A DNA stretch of 64,000 bases from Acidimicrobiia bacterium (GCA_020637365.1 JACJWE010000001.1:62001-126000), one strand, 5' to 3'. Numbered from the stretch's first letter, positions 17,495 to 27,696 are shown. Made by a program: numbers and translations. The notes: generated from the letters alone by a model not told the origin.

Positions 17495-17518
17495 GGGTTT
17501 CCGGGTTTCCGGGTTTCC
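17495..17518. repeat. 8-base tandem repeat between recG and gpx
   Basis: GGGTTTCC occurs three times head to tail, followed by an imperfect fourth copy up to 17526 that runs into the end of the glutathione peroxidase gene. Just upstream (about 17433-17454) the phrase GGTGTCTAGG also occurs twice. Confidence 0.85.
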
Positions 17519-17524
17519 GGGGTT

Positions 17525-18016
17525 TCAGGACCCTGCGAGCGCCTCGGTGATGTGGGCGATGATCGAGTCGTCTTCTGGTTCGGTTGTCGGATCAAAACGC
17601 GCCAGCACCGAGCCGTCTCGGTCCACGAGGAACTTTTCGAAGTTCCAGCGGATATCGCCGACGTAGCCGGTTTCATCGGGATAGTGGTTCAGTTCTTCGT
17701 ACAGGGGATGTCGGTCGTCGCCGTTGACATCGATCTTTTCGAACACCGGAAAGGTCACGCCGTAGTTCGTGGTACAGAAGTCGGCGATTTCCTCGGGGGA
17801 ACCCGGTTCTTGACCTGCGAACTGGTTGCATGGGAACGCCAATACCGAAAAACCGTCGTCAGCGAAGCGCTGCTGCAAGTTCTGCAAAGCATCGTACTGA
17901 GGCGTCAAACCGCACTTTGAAGCAACATTGACGATCAGGGTCACCTGACCGGCGAAACGCCCAAGGTCGCCAGCCGAACCATCGAGGGCATCAATCGTGT
18001 GGTCGTAGATGGACAT
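17525..18016 (-). CDS. Glutathione peroxidase family (thiol peroxidase) protein
   Basis: The family reduces hydroperoxides; bacterial members usually take electrons from thioredoxin. The 163-aa protein shows VNVASKCGLTPQYDAL with the peroxidatic Cys in place of selenocysteine (about residue 35), FPCNQFAGQEPGS with the conserved Gln, and IRWNFEKFLVDRDGSV with the catalytic Trp-Asn. Start ATG 18016 begins MSIYDHTIDALDG, typical of the family. It is convergent with recG across a repeat-rich spacer and divergent from the lipoprotein gene. Confidence 0.94.
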   Translation of the reverse strand: MSIYDHTIDALDGSAGDLGRFAGQVTLIVNVASKCGLTPQYDALQNLQQRFADDGFSVLAFPCNQFAGQEPGSPEEIADFCTTNYGVTFPVFEKIDVNGDDRHPLYEELNHYPDETGYVGDIRWNFEKFLVDRDGSVLARFDPTTEPEDDSIIAHITEALAGS

Positions 18017-18260
18017 GTGAGCTCCCAGGGCGAGGCGACGTGGGCTTCAGGGTATCTGGCTCGCCGTTGAGGCGTGGACGCGCCTCGACTTCCTCACCCA
18101 CCGCGGCGGACCAAATTCTTCCCGTGTTCGATCTGTTGTCGTTGACGCCGAGCGGTGCTGAGTCGTGAGGGTTTACGGGTCTTCCTGACTGGAATATGTG
18201 GCGCTGTGCTGGGAAGATTCCCGGCGCGGGCGAGGCGAGGTTCCAACACAAGCGTCACAT

Positions 18261-19031
18261 ATGAATCCATCGATCGGTGCCGCGTGGCGGTCCCGTATTG
18301 CGCTACTGGTCTCAGCGACGGCTCTGGCTATGGCCGTTGCACTGTCCGCGTGTTCGTCGGATGACCAAGTCACGACGTCGTCACCACGATCGACGACGAC
18401 CGCTGCGCCGCGGAGCGCGACAACCGTTCAGCAACCCGCACCGTCGACGACTTCTACCTTGGCTGCTGCGGGGACAAGCACGTCCGCTGGTGTCGAGGCG
18501 TCGTCAACGTCGACCGCGAACTCGTCGAGTGCGCCAAATTCGACCGCATCGAAGCCCTCCGTTCCCGTGCAAGCCAGTGGACTTGCTGGCGTCTGGGAGA
18601 TCTCCAGCATGAAGCAGGAGAAGGTCGGCGCCGATCCGGCGAACTTGTCCTTTACCGAGGTTGGCGAGGTGGTGCTCGAGTACGGATGTAGCAAGAGTGT
18701 CGCCAGCTACTTCGAGCTCGACGACGGCACCCTCATGATCGATACGTTCGTGTCGGTCGAGTCCTGTAGCGACACCGAGGCCAGCGACGCGGTGGAGTCG
18801 GCGTTACTCGAGACCGACCGATTTGACGAGTCCGGTGAAGTCGGGTCCCTCTATGTCGGTTCCGAGGAATACTTCGCACTGATCAGAGTTTCCGCCGATG
18901 CAACTGTTGTAGATAACGGGGATTCCTCGGCGCCCGGTGCCGACCCTGACGCTGTCGGAGCTGACACCGATGTGGGCGCCGGGGATGTCTCTGTCGGCGC
19001 AGATGTGGACGCATTCGGCGAGACGCCCTAG
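18261..19031 (+). CDS. META/HslJ-like domain lipoprotein
   Basis: The 256-aa protein is predicted to be secreted and lipid-anchored. It has a basic start, a hydrophobic stretch and the lipobox LSAC at about residues 29-32. A Ser/Thr/Pro-rich linker (about residues 35-105) leads to a small domain with GVWEISSMKQEKVG, EVVLEYGCSKSVASYFELDD and a second Cys-containing strand, a pattern like HslJ/META domains. A second Asp/Ala/Gly-rich tail follows. The function is unknown; META domains occur in envelope stress proteins. ATG 18261 is chosen because the signal peptide begins there. Confidence 0.75.
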   Translation: MNPSIGAAWRSRIALLVSATALAMAVALSACSSDDQVTTSSPRSTTTAAPRSATTVQQPAPSTTSTLAAAGTSTSAGVEASSTSTANSSSAPNSTASKPSVPVQASGLAGVWEISSMKQEKVGADPANLSFTEVGEVVLEYGCSKSVASYFELDDGTLMIDTFVSVESCSDTEASDAVESALLETDRFDESGEVGSLYVGSEEYFALIRVSADATVVDNGDSSAPGADPDAVGADTDVGAGDVSVGADVDAFGETP

Positions 19032-19301
19032 GTTCACCGAGCCCAAGGCATCAGCCGTGATCCCAGCACCGGTTGGACCGGTCGCTGCGTGTGGCTCTGG
19101 CGTCGCTCGCAGCGCGATGAGCGGCCAGCCGCCACCGGATTCGAGATGTTGCGGCGCTCACGCCATCATCTGAGTCCCGTCGGAAGAGTCGTCCGCTTGG
19201 GTGTACGACACCCACATGGCCGCTCAAGCACTACATCAGCCGCATGCCGGGGAACGGCTCGGTGAACAAACACGGTCGAGCAACACGGAGGAGAGTTGCC
19301 C

Positions 19302-19898
19302 ATGGCGCGGACCAAAACCGGGGTGCGGGTCATCGCCGGAACCGCCGGAGGGCGGCGACTAGTGGTGCCGGGAGGCACGACCGTTCGACCGATGACCGAT
19401 CGGATGAAGGAGTCGGTCTTTTCGCGTTTGGGTCCTATCCCTCTGCCTGACCGGACGGCTCTGGATCTGTTTGCAGGGAGTGGTTCGCTCGGTCTGGAGG
19501 CGCTATCGCGAGGGGTGGAACACGTCACGTTTGTCGAGCGCGACCCACGCCTGGTCGAAGCGATCAAAACTAATGTCGCGAGCTGCGGGTTTGACCGTAG
19601 GGCAGACGTTCGTTTCGACACCGTCGAGCGGATCGCTCGACAGCCTGCCATGGCGAGTTTCGACCTGGTCTTTGCCGATCCTCCATACCCGATGGCCGAT
19701 GACGCTGTCACCGCGATTCTGGGTGACCTGGTCGCCAACGGTTGGGTCCATGACCACACGTTGCTCATTACGCACCGTCAAAGTGACGAAACGGCCGTCC
19801 TGGGCAGCCACTGGTCGTCATCGGGCGTGCATGGGTTCGGCAGTGGGTTCGTCATCCTGGCTACGGTTGCATCGCCCCACGATCAAAACCCTGGTTAG
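19302..19898 (+). CDS. rsmD: 16S rRNA (guanine966-N2)-methyltransferase
   Basis: RsmD methylates G966 of 16S rRNA using S-adenosylmethionine. The 198-aa protein has RVIAGTAGGRRLVVP and RPMTDRMKESVFSRL at the N-terminus, the SAM loop LDLFAGSGSLGLEALSRG, and the catalytic FADPPYP motif. ATG 19302 follows GGAGGAGAG; a TTG six bases upstream overlaps that site. It is followed by coaD after 39 bases, the classic rsmD-coaD pair. Confidence 0.95.
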   Translation: MARTKTGVRVIAGTAGGRRLVVPGGTTVRPMTDRMKESVFSRLGPIPLPDRTALDLFAGSGSLGLEALSRGVEHVTFVERDPRLVEAIKTNVASCGFDRRADVRFDTVERIARQPAMASFDLVFADPPYPMADDAVTAILGDLVANGWVHDHTLLITHRQSDETAVLGSHWSSSGVHGFGSGFVILATVASPHDQNPG

Positions 19899-19937
19899 GG
19901 AGCGATCTCTAGCCCACCGAAGGAAGGTCCAAAGAGG

Positions 19938-20438
19938 GTGGCAACTGCGCTATGTCCAGGATCATTCGATCCGGTAACGATGGGTCATCTCGACATCATC
20001 AATCGAGCCTCACAATATTTTGACCGCCTCATCGTCGCGACGATCCGCAACCCGCAGAAGTCAAAGGCTTTGTTTGATCTCGATGAACGCCAGGAGATGC
20101 TCGCCGAAGTGACGGCGCATCTTCCCAACGTCGAAGTTGAGTCATTCGCGGGGCTGCTCGTCGACTTCGCTCGTGACCGGGGTGCCGATGCCATCGTCAA
20201 GGGGCTGCGAGCGGTATCAGACTTTGAGTACGAACTACAGATGGCGCAGATGAATCAGAAATTGAGCGGTATCGACACCTTTTTTCTGACCACGGCACCT
20301 CGCTACTCGTTCTTATCGTCCTCGTTGGTGCGCGAGGTTGCGCGGTTTGGGGGGGATGTCCGCTCGATGGTTCCCCCCGAGGTCTATGGTCGTCTTGCGC
20401 AGCGCTATAGGAGTCTTCCACCGTTGGCGGATGTATAA
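19938..20438 (+). CDS. coaD: Phosphopantetheine adenylyltransferase
   Basis: CoaD transfers AMP from ATP to 4'-phosphopantetheine, the penultimate step of coenzyme A synthesis. The 166-aa protein has CPGSFDPVTMGHLDII (HxGH nucleotide site), KGLRAVSDFEYELQM and RYSFLSSSLVREVARFGGD, all diagnostic, and a normal length. The start is GTG. It pairs with rsmD upstream. Confidence 0.96.
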   Translation: MATALCPGSFDPVTMGHLDIINRASQYFDRLIVATIRNPQKSKALFDLDERQEMLAEVTAHLPNVEVESFAGLLVDFARDRGADAIVKGLRAVSDFEYELQMAQMNQKLSGIDTFFLTTAPRYSFLSSSLVREVARFGGDVRSMVPPEVYGRLAQRYRSLPPLADV

Positions 20439-20609
20439 GAACGAACTGATTCACAAGGCAAACAGTCGCATCACCCCACCAGCGGCGACGCAATAAGACG
20501 AACGAGGACGCTGACCAACGGAGGTGTGATTTCCCACCGACCCGCAGGTTCTGCGTTCGGCGTCGACGGCCGGTGGCCGGAGATCGCTAACAATCTTGGA
20601 GCACTGTTT

Positions 20610-21287
20610 ATGTCGACAGCTCAGGAACTCGAGCAGTTACTCACACGATTGCGGGCACTGGTCGCCGACGCGCGTCCGGTCCCCCTGTCCACCTCGGTCA
20701 TCATCCATCGAGACGAAGCGATGGACCTGATCGATACGGCCATCGAGATGCTGCCCGACGACCTCAAGCGGGCGAGACGAATCATCAATGAACGCGATCA
20801 GGTGATCGGCGAGGGTGAACACGAGGCGCAGCAGCTCATCGAACAGGCACGCGCTCGTGTCGAACAGCTCGTCTCCAGGACCGAGATCGTCCGCGAAGCT
20901 CGCAGGGTCGCCGACCAGATGGTCGCCGACGCGGAACAACGATCTCGTCAAATGCAGCACGAAACCGAGGATTACGTCGACCAAAAACTCGCGTCGTTTG
21001 AGATCGTCCTGGAGCGGACGCTGCGAACCGTTCACAAGGGGCGATCCCAGTTGCAGCCTCAGGTTGAGGATTCCGGAAGCCTGAACACCCTTGCACCCGA
21101 CGGTACTGGTGAAATTGCAGGAACCTACGACGAGTTGGCTGAGCTTGGGGACGACTACGAACAGTCGTACGAACCAGCCCCCGGTGGGTATGCCGAGGAC
21201 TATGAATACCTCGACGATTCGGCCGCGTACCCCTCCGACGAATTCGAAGAGACTCCTCGACGTCAACGTCGCCGTCGTCCTCGCTAA
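20610..21287 (+). CDS. Coiled-coil (DivIVA/ATPase-like) protein
   Basis: The 225-aa protein has an N-terminal helical domain (MSTAQELEQLLTRLRALV, then HRDEAMDLIDTAIEMLPDDL), a long charged coiled coil rich in Glu/Arg/Gln (about residues 55-140), and an acidic Tyr/Glu-rich tail ending in an Arg cluster. Proteins of this build sit between coaD and the yceD-rpmF genes in many actinobacteria and are often annotated as DivIVA-like cell-division initiation proteins. The role here is inferred from context and shape. ATG 20610 has TTGGAG upstream; an earlier in-frame start lacks support. Confidence 0.75.
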   Translation: MSTAQELEQLLTRLRALVADARPVPLSTSVIIHRDEAMDLIDTAIEMLPDDLKRARRIINERDQVIGEGEHEAQQLIEQARARVEQLVSRTEIVREARRVADQMVADAEQRSRQMQHETEDYVDQKLASFEIVLERTLRTVHKGRSQLQPQVEDSGSLNTLAPDGTGEIAGTYDELAELGDDYEQSYEPAPGGYAEDYEYLDDSAAYPSDEFEETPRRQRRRRPR

Positions 21288-21408
21288 GTTACGACGGTCC
21301 GGCCAGCAGTGGGGAGCGTCGGGCCCCTGGAGGTCGGCGAGTGTCCTGATAGTGTCCCGCTCATTCCGGCGTGAAACCTGTATTTAGCCGACCGATCGGG
21401 GAGGTCTG

Positions 21409-21924
21409 ATGCAACCATCCGTTGGTCCGTTTGTCGTCGACACCCGTCGAGCACAACGAAATGTCGGGCACCCCGAACCATTCCAGGTTGCTGGTTCGCT
21501 GGAGGTCGAAGGCGATCCGGGTGTGATGCCCGACCCCGAGACGCCCGTTGTTGTGGTCGGAACCCTGCAATCGTTATCCGATGGCAGCATCGTCGTGCGC
21601 GCCGATGCCAAGGGTGCCTGGGTCGGGCAGTGCCGACGCTGTCTTCGCCAGCTGTCTGAACCCCTCGATGTTCAGCTCAATGAGGTGTTTGAGGCCGAGC
21701 CGGAAGAAGGTGAGACCTATCAACTCGGTGATCACTCGATCGATCTCGAACAGGCCGTGCGCGACAACTTCATCCTCGATATGCCGTTGTTGGCCTTGTG
21801 CGCTCAGGACTGTGAAGGTATCTGCGCAGTCTGCGGCGCCGACCGAAATGACGCGCTTTGTCACTGCGCCGCCGAGCAGACCGATCCCCGTTGGGACGCT
21901 CTCAACGATTTGGACTTCAGCTAG
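21409..21924 (+). CDS. YceD/DUF177 family protein
   Basis: The 171-aa protein has the family's four-Cys pattern: GQCRRCLRQLSEPL in the middle, then LCAQDCEGICAVCGADRNDALCHC, and the ending DPRWDALNDLDF. YceD homologues are encoded upstream of rpmF in most bacteria and have been linked to 23S rRNA accumulation. GGGGAGG precedes the ATG. rpmF follows after an unusually long 358-base gap. Confidence 0.9.
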   Translation: MQPSVGPFVVDTRRAQRNVGHPEPFQVAGSLEVEGDPGVMPDPETPVVVVGTLQSLSDGSIVVRADAKGAWVGQCRRCLRQLSEPLDVQLNEVFEAEPEEGETYQLGDHSIDLEQAVRDNFILDMPLLALCAQDCEGICAVCGADRNDALCHCAAEQTDPRWDALNDLDFS

Positions 21925-22282
21925 TTGGGCGGTGTTAAACGTCGGTGTGCGGATCGGCGATGCCGGGACGTCGAGACGTGCGCCACGCGTGTGACACCAC
22001 ACCTAAGGCCGCACAGTTCAGCGATCCGACTGGTCGGAGGTCTCGCTGATGGGCCGATGTGGCCCACAACGAAAGCTGCGTGAGCGAGCAAAATGCGTGT
22101 CCAGGCATCCGACCCAGGTCGGTCGCTGCCCATCTGTCCGAGGGTGGTGTGTCGACTCCGACAAGCCTGCCTGCTTCGTCGTGTTGTACCATCCAACGCT
22201 TGCTCTGTGGCCGCTGCCGATTTATCGGAGCCGCCCAAGAACCCGAGTCATAGGGCCGGGTGAACCCAATCGAGGATCAACG
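21925..22282. other. yceD-rpmF intergenic region
   Basis: This 358-base gap holds no recognisable gene. It contains GGTGTTAAACGTCG at 21931-21944 and the palindrome GTGTGACAC at 21989-21997, both of which recur after cdsA (47166-47206). It ends in the rpmF ribosome site GAGGA. The length suggests that rpmF-rnc has its own promoter. Confidence 0.5.
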
Positions 22283-22462
22283 ATGGCTGTTCCAAAGCGA
22301 AAGACGCCTCAATCTAAGTCCCGCACTCGCCGCGCCGAAGCGTGGAAGCTGCGTCGCCCTTCGGCGTCTACGTGCCCGCGGTGCGGTTCGACTAAGCGTC
22401 CCCACACGGTGTGCAAGGAATGTGGCTGGTACGCCGGCCGCGAAGCCGTACGCGTTGACTGA
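22283..22462 (+). CDS. rpmF: 50S ribosomal protein L32
   Basis: The 59-aa protein begins MAVPKRKTPQSKSRTRRAEAW and has the two zinc-binding pairs CPRC and CKEC (STCPRCGSTKRPHTVCKECGWY), so it is the zinc-binding form of L32. GAGGA lies 6-10 bases before the ATG. Its stop region overlaps the probable TTG start of rnc. Confidence 0.96.
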   Translation: MAVPKRKTPQSKSRTRRAEAWKLRRPSASTCPRCGSTKRPHTVCKECGWYAGREAVRVD

Positions 22463-23228
22463 TTCGAGTCCTTCGGATCTTCCCGCCGACACGAACGCCG
22501 CCGACGTGGGGACGGACCCCACCGGATCAGTCGCCACCGAGGTCGAGCGCGCTCTGGGGTATCGGTTCAACAATCCTGCCCTGCTCGAAACCGCGTTCAC
22601 GCACCGTTCGTATTGCGCTGAGCATCCCCAAGTGGAGTCCAATGAGCGGCTCGAGTTTCTGGGGGATTCCGTTCTTGGCTTGGCGATCACCCTCGAGCTG
22701 TATGCACGGTTTCCCGACCGCCCCGAAGGGTCGCTCGCCAAGATGCGGGCGTCCATCGTCAACGCTGAATCGTTAGCTGCGTGGGGCGATCGACTCGGTA
22801 TCGGCGCAGCGTTGCGGCTCGGTCGCGGTGAGGAACGGTCGGGCGGGCGTCTCAAAGAGTCGATCATCTCTGACGCCGTTGAAGCGGTAATCGGTGCTAT
22901 GTATCTAGACGGCGGATTTCAACCGGCGCGTACGTTCGTTCTTCAGGGGCTCAGCGAACAGGTGCACGAGGCCGGACAAGGTCCGGGAGCCCACGACTAC
23001 AAGACCAGATTGCAGGAACTGGCCGCTCGCGAATGGGGGGCCGTACCCGAATATCGGGTCAAAGGATCGGGACCAGACCACGAACGCCATTATGTCGCCA
23101 CCGTCGACGTTGCTGGGCTTCTCTCGGGCACTGGCACCGGACCCTCAAAGAAGCGGGCCCAACAGCGTGCGGCGGCGCAAGCCTGCCGTCACTACCGAGA
23201 CCTCGCCGACTCAGGCGAGTTCGCATAA
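22455..23228 (+). CDS. rnc: Ribonuclease III
   Basis: RNase III cleaves double-stranded RNA, including rRNA precursors. The protein is about 257 aa. The catalytic motif NERLEFLGDSVLGLAI and the second acidic site DAVEAVIGAMYLDGG are present, followed by a C-terminal double-stranded RNA binding domain (DYKTRLQELAAREWGAVPEY...GPSKKRAQQRAAAQACRHY). No ATG fits: TTG 22455 overlaps the rpmF end and GTG 22506 is the alternative. Either adds a poorly conserved N-terminal extension before the nuclease domain. Confidence 0.93.
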   Translation: MTDSSPSDLPADTNAADVGTDPTGSVATEVERALGYRFNNPALLETAFTHRSYCAEHPQVESNERLEFLGDSVLGLAITLELYARFPDRPEGSLAKMRASIVNAESLAAWGDRLGIGAALRLGRGEERSGGRLKESIISDAVEAVIGAMYLDGGFQPARTFVLQGLSEQVHEAGQGPGAHDYKTRLQELAAREWGAVPEYRVKGSGPDHERHYVATVDVAGLLSGTGTGPSKKRAQQRAAAQACRHYRDLADSGEFA

Positions 23229-23257
23229 CACCTGATCGAACTGAAAGAGGCAGCTGA

Positions 23258-24091
23258 ATGCCTGAATTGCCTGAAGTCGAAGTGCTGAGGCGTGACCTGG
23301 ACAAAGAGACGTCTGGGAAGAAGATCAAGTCGGTGGAGGTCTTTGACGAGCGCTCAATTAAGCGCAATGCCAACGTCAAAGCGTTCGTCAACGCGCTCGA
23401 AGGCAAGAAGATCACCTCGGTGAGTCGGACGGGTAAATGGCTCGACCTGGCACTCGACAAAACCGATCACCTCGTCATTCACCTAGGTATGTCGGGGCAG
23501 TTGCTCAAGGCGACACCCAAAAGCGAGGATCCAGATCACCTGAAGGTCCGCCTGAGCTTCACTCAGGGCGGTGCCCTGCTCTTTATTGACCCTCGGATCT
23601 TCGGCGAGATGGCAGTGCTCAGCGGCGAAGAGTTCGCCGCGACCGAGGACATCCAAGACCTCGGGCTTGACGCGTTGGATCAGCAGATCTCATGGGCCGA
23701 GTTCGGCCGGATGTTGATGAGTCGCCGGACCAAGCTGAAGAGCTTGTTGATGGATCAGAAGTTCATCGCTGGCCTTGGCAACATCTATTCAGACGAAGTC
23801 TTGTTCAATGCGGGTCTGATGCATGACCGTGTCTCCAACAGCCTCTCGGCCCAAGAAGTGCGACGCCTGTATCGCGCCGTCATCGAAGTGCTTCAAGAAG
23901 CCGTGAAGTACCGAGGATCAACATTGAGCGACGGCGGTTATGTCGATCTGTTTGGCAAACCTGGTGACTACCGCCAGTATCACAAGGTCTATGACCGGGA
24001 AGGCGAAGCCTGTCGGCGGTGCCGGCGACCGGTCGTCAAGGCCAAGATCTCTGGACGTTCGACGTACTATTGCGAGGCCTGCCAGGTTTAG
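23258..24091 (+). CDS. mutM: Formamidopyrimidine-DNA glycosylase
   Basis: MutM excises 8-oxoguanine and other oxidised purines and nicks the abasic site. The 277-aa protein begins with the required MPELPEVEVLRRDL (catalytic Pro2 and Glu3). It continues with HLGMSGQLL, the helix-two-turn-helix segment QKFIAGLGNIYSDEVLF, and a C-terminal zinc finger CRRCRRPVVKAKISGRSTYYCEAC. It sits between rnc and smc, a conserved actinobacterial arrangement. Confidence 0.96.
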   Translation: MPELPEVEVLRRDLDKETSGKKIKSVEVFDERSIKRNANVKAFVNALEGKKITSVSRTGKWLDLALDKTDHLVIHLGMSGQLLKATPKSEDPDHLKVRLSFTQGGALLFIDPRIFGEMAVLSGEEFAATEDIQDLGLDALDQQISWAEFGRMLMSRRTKLKSLLMDQKFIAGLGNIYSDEVLFNAGLMHDRVSNSLSAQEVRRLYRAVIEVLQEAVKYRGSTLSDGGYVDLFGKPGDYRQYHKVYDREGEACRRCRRPVVKAKISGRSTYYCEACQV

Positions 24092-24112
24092 CTGGCCGGT
24101 CCCGGAGGCCAG

Positions 24113-27100
24113 TTGTTTCTCAAATCGCTGACTATCCACGGCTTCAAATCGTTCGCGACCAAACAGGTCTTGGACCTGGAACCAGGTATCTCGGTCGTGG
24201 TCGGCCCCAACGGTTCGGGGAAGTCGAACATCGTCGATGCCGTGGCGTGGGTGCTCGGGGCCCAAGGGGCCCGCGCCCTGCGTGGCGGCGAGATGAAGGA
24301 TGTCATTTTCGGAGGGACGCCAAACCGGCCAGCCCTTGGACGCGCTCAAGTCAGTCTGGTGATCGATAACAGCGATCGCTATCTGCCGATCGACTTCACC
24401 GAGGTCACGATCTCGCGGACGCTGTATCGATCAGGTGATTCGGAGTACGCAATCAACGGTGCTGCCTGCCGTCTGCTCGACATTACCGAGCTTCTGTCAG
24501 ACAGCGGGGTGGGTCGCTCGCGCCACGTGATCGTCAGCCAAGGCCACCTCGACGACGTGCTGCGTTCGAAGCCTGAGGACCGTCGGACGATGATCGAGGA
24601 CGCTGCTGGGATCCTGAAATTCCGGCGCCGTCGAGAACGTTCGCAACGGCGGTTGGACGACACCGAGAAAGACCTCACCCGCCTGCAAGATCTGTTGCGC
24701 GAAGTACGGCGTCAGATCAAACCGCTCGAGCGTCAGGCCGCAGCGGCGCAACGCCACGGATCACTCGTTGCCGTGCTCGATGGTGTGCGCCTGCGCCAAG
24801 CCTCCGAAGAAGTGGCGGCCCTCAGCGACGATCTCTCTCAATCCGAGATGGCCCAAGCAGACCTCGTGTCTCGGCGTCGCCAGCTCAAAAGTGCACTCGA
24901 TGACCTCGAAGCCGAGATTGCCGAGCGGGAGGCTGCGCTGGTTGACGATGCAGGTGACGGGTTGCGACGCGGCGCATCGAGCGCGGAAACCCTGCTGGAG
25001 CGGGTCAAAGGGCGTCAGCGTCTCGTCGTTGAGAAGCTACGCGGCATCCGGGCATCGATGGATGCCGCAGCAGATGCCAGCGTGGCAGAAACCCTTGTCG
25101 CCGACCGGGCGTCTTCGTTGGCCCGTCTCGATGAACTCGCCGTCCTTATCAACGACCTCGAACCTGAGCGGCAGCGGGTGATCGAGGCTCGTGAACAACT
25201 GAGCGAACTCGACCGTCAGCTCGACGCCATGCCGGGTCGAGCCAACCAGGAACGACTGACGCGCGAACTCGCCCAAGTAGATGGTGCGCTCAGATCGCAT
25301 ACCAACGACGCAGATCGGCTTGGCCAAGAACGAACGAGGCTCGAAAGTCGAATCTCGGAACACGCACAACAACTTGCCGATGCCGACGTCGCTCGACTTC
25401 TACGCACCGACGCCCTTGCGACTGCCAAAGAGGCGGTCGTGCAGGCACAGGAACGACTCGAGCGCAGCGTCGCACGGTCCGAATCGTCTGACGCGGAGTT
25501 TGTGGTTACCGAAGGCGCTGCTGACGCGGCACGCTCTGAACTTTCCAAGGCCACAGCAGCCTTTAACTCGATCCAAACGCAGTTCGACATGGCACGTCAG
25601 GCGGCGGGCGTCGAACGATTTGCCGACATCCCCGGCGTCGTCGGCACGCTCGCCGAACTCGTCGAAGTGCGGGAGTCGGCGACCACGGCGGTGGCGTCGG
25701 TACTTTCTGACCTGGTCAAGGCCATTGTCGTCCAGGATGTCAGCGTCGCTGCGGAGGTGCGAGAACGCGCGCATGCCCATGGTGAGCCGGCACTGATGGT
25801 GATTCGTTCACTGTGCGTATCTGTCCCCGAAATCGAGGTCGGTACGGATTCGCTGGCAAACATGATCCGTTGTTCCGATCCCGTACTTCATCGTTGGCTC
25901 CAACAGCGCCTCGCCGAGATCTCCGTTACGCGGAATGATTCGCTGGGCGGAGAACCTGGTGGCGGGGGTGCGGGGGCCGGAGTCGGATTCTGGGTGGACG
26001 CCAACGGCGACCAGTTCGACGGGGCGGTGTGGCGACTCGGCCAGACCGGTGCAGCGACGGTGTCGCGTTCACGTTTGGATGATGCCGCCAAAGCCTTGGC
26101 GGACGCTCAAAGTCGGGCTGAGGAGCTCTCGGCGGCAGCGAAGATGGCTCGCGTCGAACGCGACGAAATGCGCAACGCTCATCAGCAGGCCGAGAATGAA
26201 CGTCGCGGTGCCCAGAGAAATCTCGATCAGGCCGAGCGGGCGCTTGCAACTTTCGACGATGCTCAGGCCGGACATGCGCGGGTCCTTCAAGAGGCCCGCG
26301 CTGGCGTTGCCGAACTGGATGACCGTGAACGTGCGCTGGCGGCCAACCGCGCATCTCTGATGGCCCAGCGTGAACAGCTCACACCCCAGATCCGGGATGC
26401 TGACGCTCAGGCGGCTCAACGCCGAAACCTTCGCTCGGCACGCGACAAACATGCCCACCGGTGCTCGGAGAGTGCGCGGGCTCTCGAGTTGAGCGAAACG
26501 CAGCTCAATGCCGAGCAGGGGCCAGCTGCAGACCCGTGTGGCCGAACTCGATCGCCGACTTGAGCGACACGCGAGCGAACGTGCTGAGGCCCAAATCCGT
26601 CGCCAGCATCTCGACGATCAGATCATCGCCTATGGGGGTTGCGGTCCGTTTGGGAGCGGTCGAAATCCGCGTCGCTGCTATCGCAACTCGGCTCGCTGCC
26701 CAGCTCCAAGATGTACTCGCAAGCGGACGTGAAGTCACCCGTCAGCTCGCGGAGCTTCGAAGGCAGCGCAGCGGGCTGGTCAAGACCCTGGGGGATTTGT
26801 CCGCTGGCGAAAGCGAGCGGATCGAGCGTCGAGCGACCCTGAAAACCCGTCTCGACACGCTGCTCGAAGCGGTGCTTCGCGAATACGGTCTCAACCCGGA
26901 GGCCCTCGCTGACGTTCCATGTCCTGAGCTTCCTTCGGGTGCGACGCTCGATCAGTATCGACGCGAACTCGAACGCGAGCTGCGTTCGCTCGGCGTTATC
27001 AATCCGCTGGCGGTCGAAGAGTTCGCGGAACTGCGCGAGCGTTCGGAGTTTCTCGAAGGACAGCTCGACGATGTCAAGAAGGCTCGTCGGGAGCTGAACG

Positions 27101-27696
27101 GCATCATCAGGTCGGTCGATTCCGAAATCGGACAGAAGTTCAGCGACGCCTTTGAAGACGTGTCCTGCCACTTCAGCGACCTGTTCGCCAAGTTGTTCCC
27201 CGGTGGGGAAGGGCGATTGTCGCTGACCGAACCCGATGATCCACTCAACACAGGTGTCGAGATCTTCGTCCAGATCGCCGGTAAGAACGTTCGACGATTG
27301 TCGCTGCTTTCCGGCGGCGAACGGTCGCTCACCTCGATGGCTTTCCTGTTCGCCATCTTTCGGGCACGCCCTTCGCCGTTCTACATTCTCGACGAGGTCG
27401 AAGCCGCGCTCGACGATGTCAACCTCCATCGCTTCCTGGCGCTCCTCGAAGAATTCCGCAAGGAAGCGCAACTTCTCGTCGTCACTCACCAAAAGAGAAC
27501 GATGGACGTTGCGGAGTGTCTACACGGCGTGTCTCAGCGGCCAAGCGAGGGAAGTGTCGTCGTGAGTGAGAAGATCGGCGGGTCGGCAGAGCGCGAGCGA
27601 GCGTCCGGCCGGTCGCTTCGCGATCGTTCGGACGACGTTGCATCACATCTGTCGGAGCCTCAGGCCACCCCAGCGGAGATAGGGACTCATGGATAG
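24113..27696 (+). CDS. smc: Chromosome segregation protein SMC, with two +1 frame breaks
   Basis: SMC forms the core of the bacterial condensin. The head N-half has Walker A VGPNGSGKSNIVDAVAWVLG, two long coiled coils flank a hinge (near VERFADIPGVVGTLAELVEVRESA), and the C-half has the signature LSLLSGGERSLTSMAFLFAIF and Walker B FYILDEVEAALDD. Frame continuity breaks twice in the second coiled coil: at GGGG 26518-26521 and at GGGGG 26634-26638. Each is repaired by removing one G, giving QLQTRVAELDRRLERHASE and then VAVRLGAVEIRVAAI. The start is TTG 24113. The last 8 bases overlap ftsY. The gene is essential or near-essential, so error is likelier than mutation. Confidence 0.9.
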
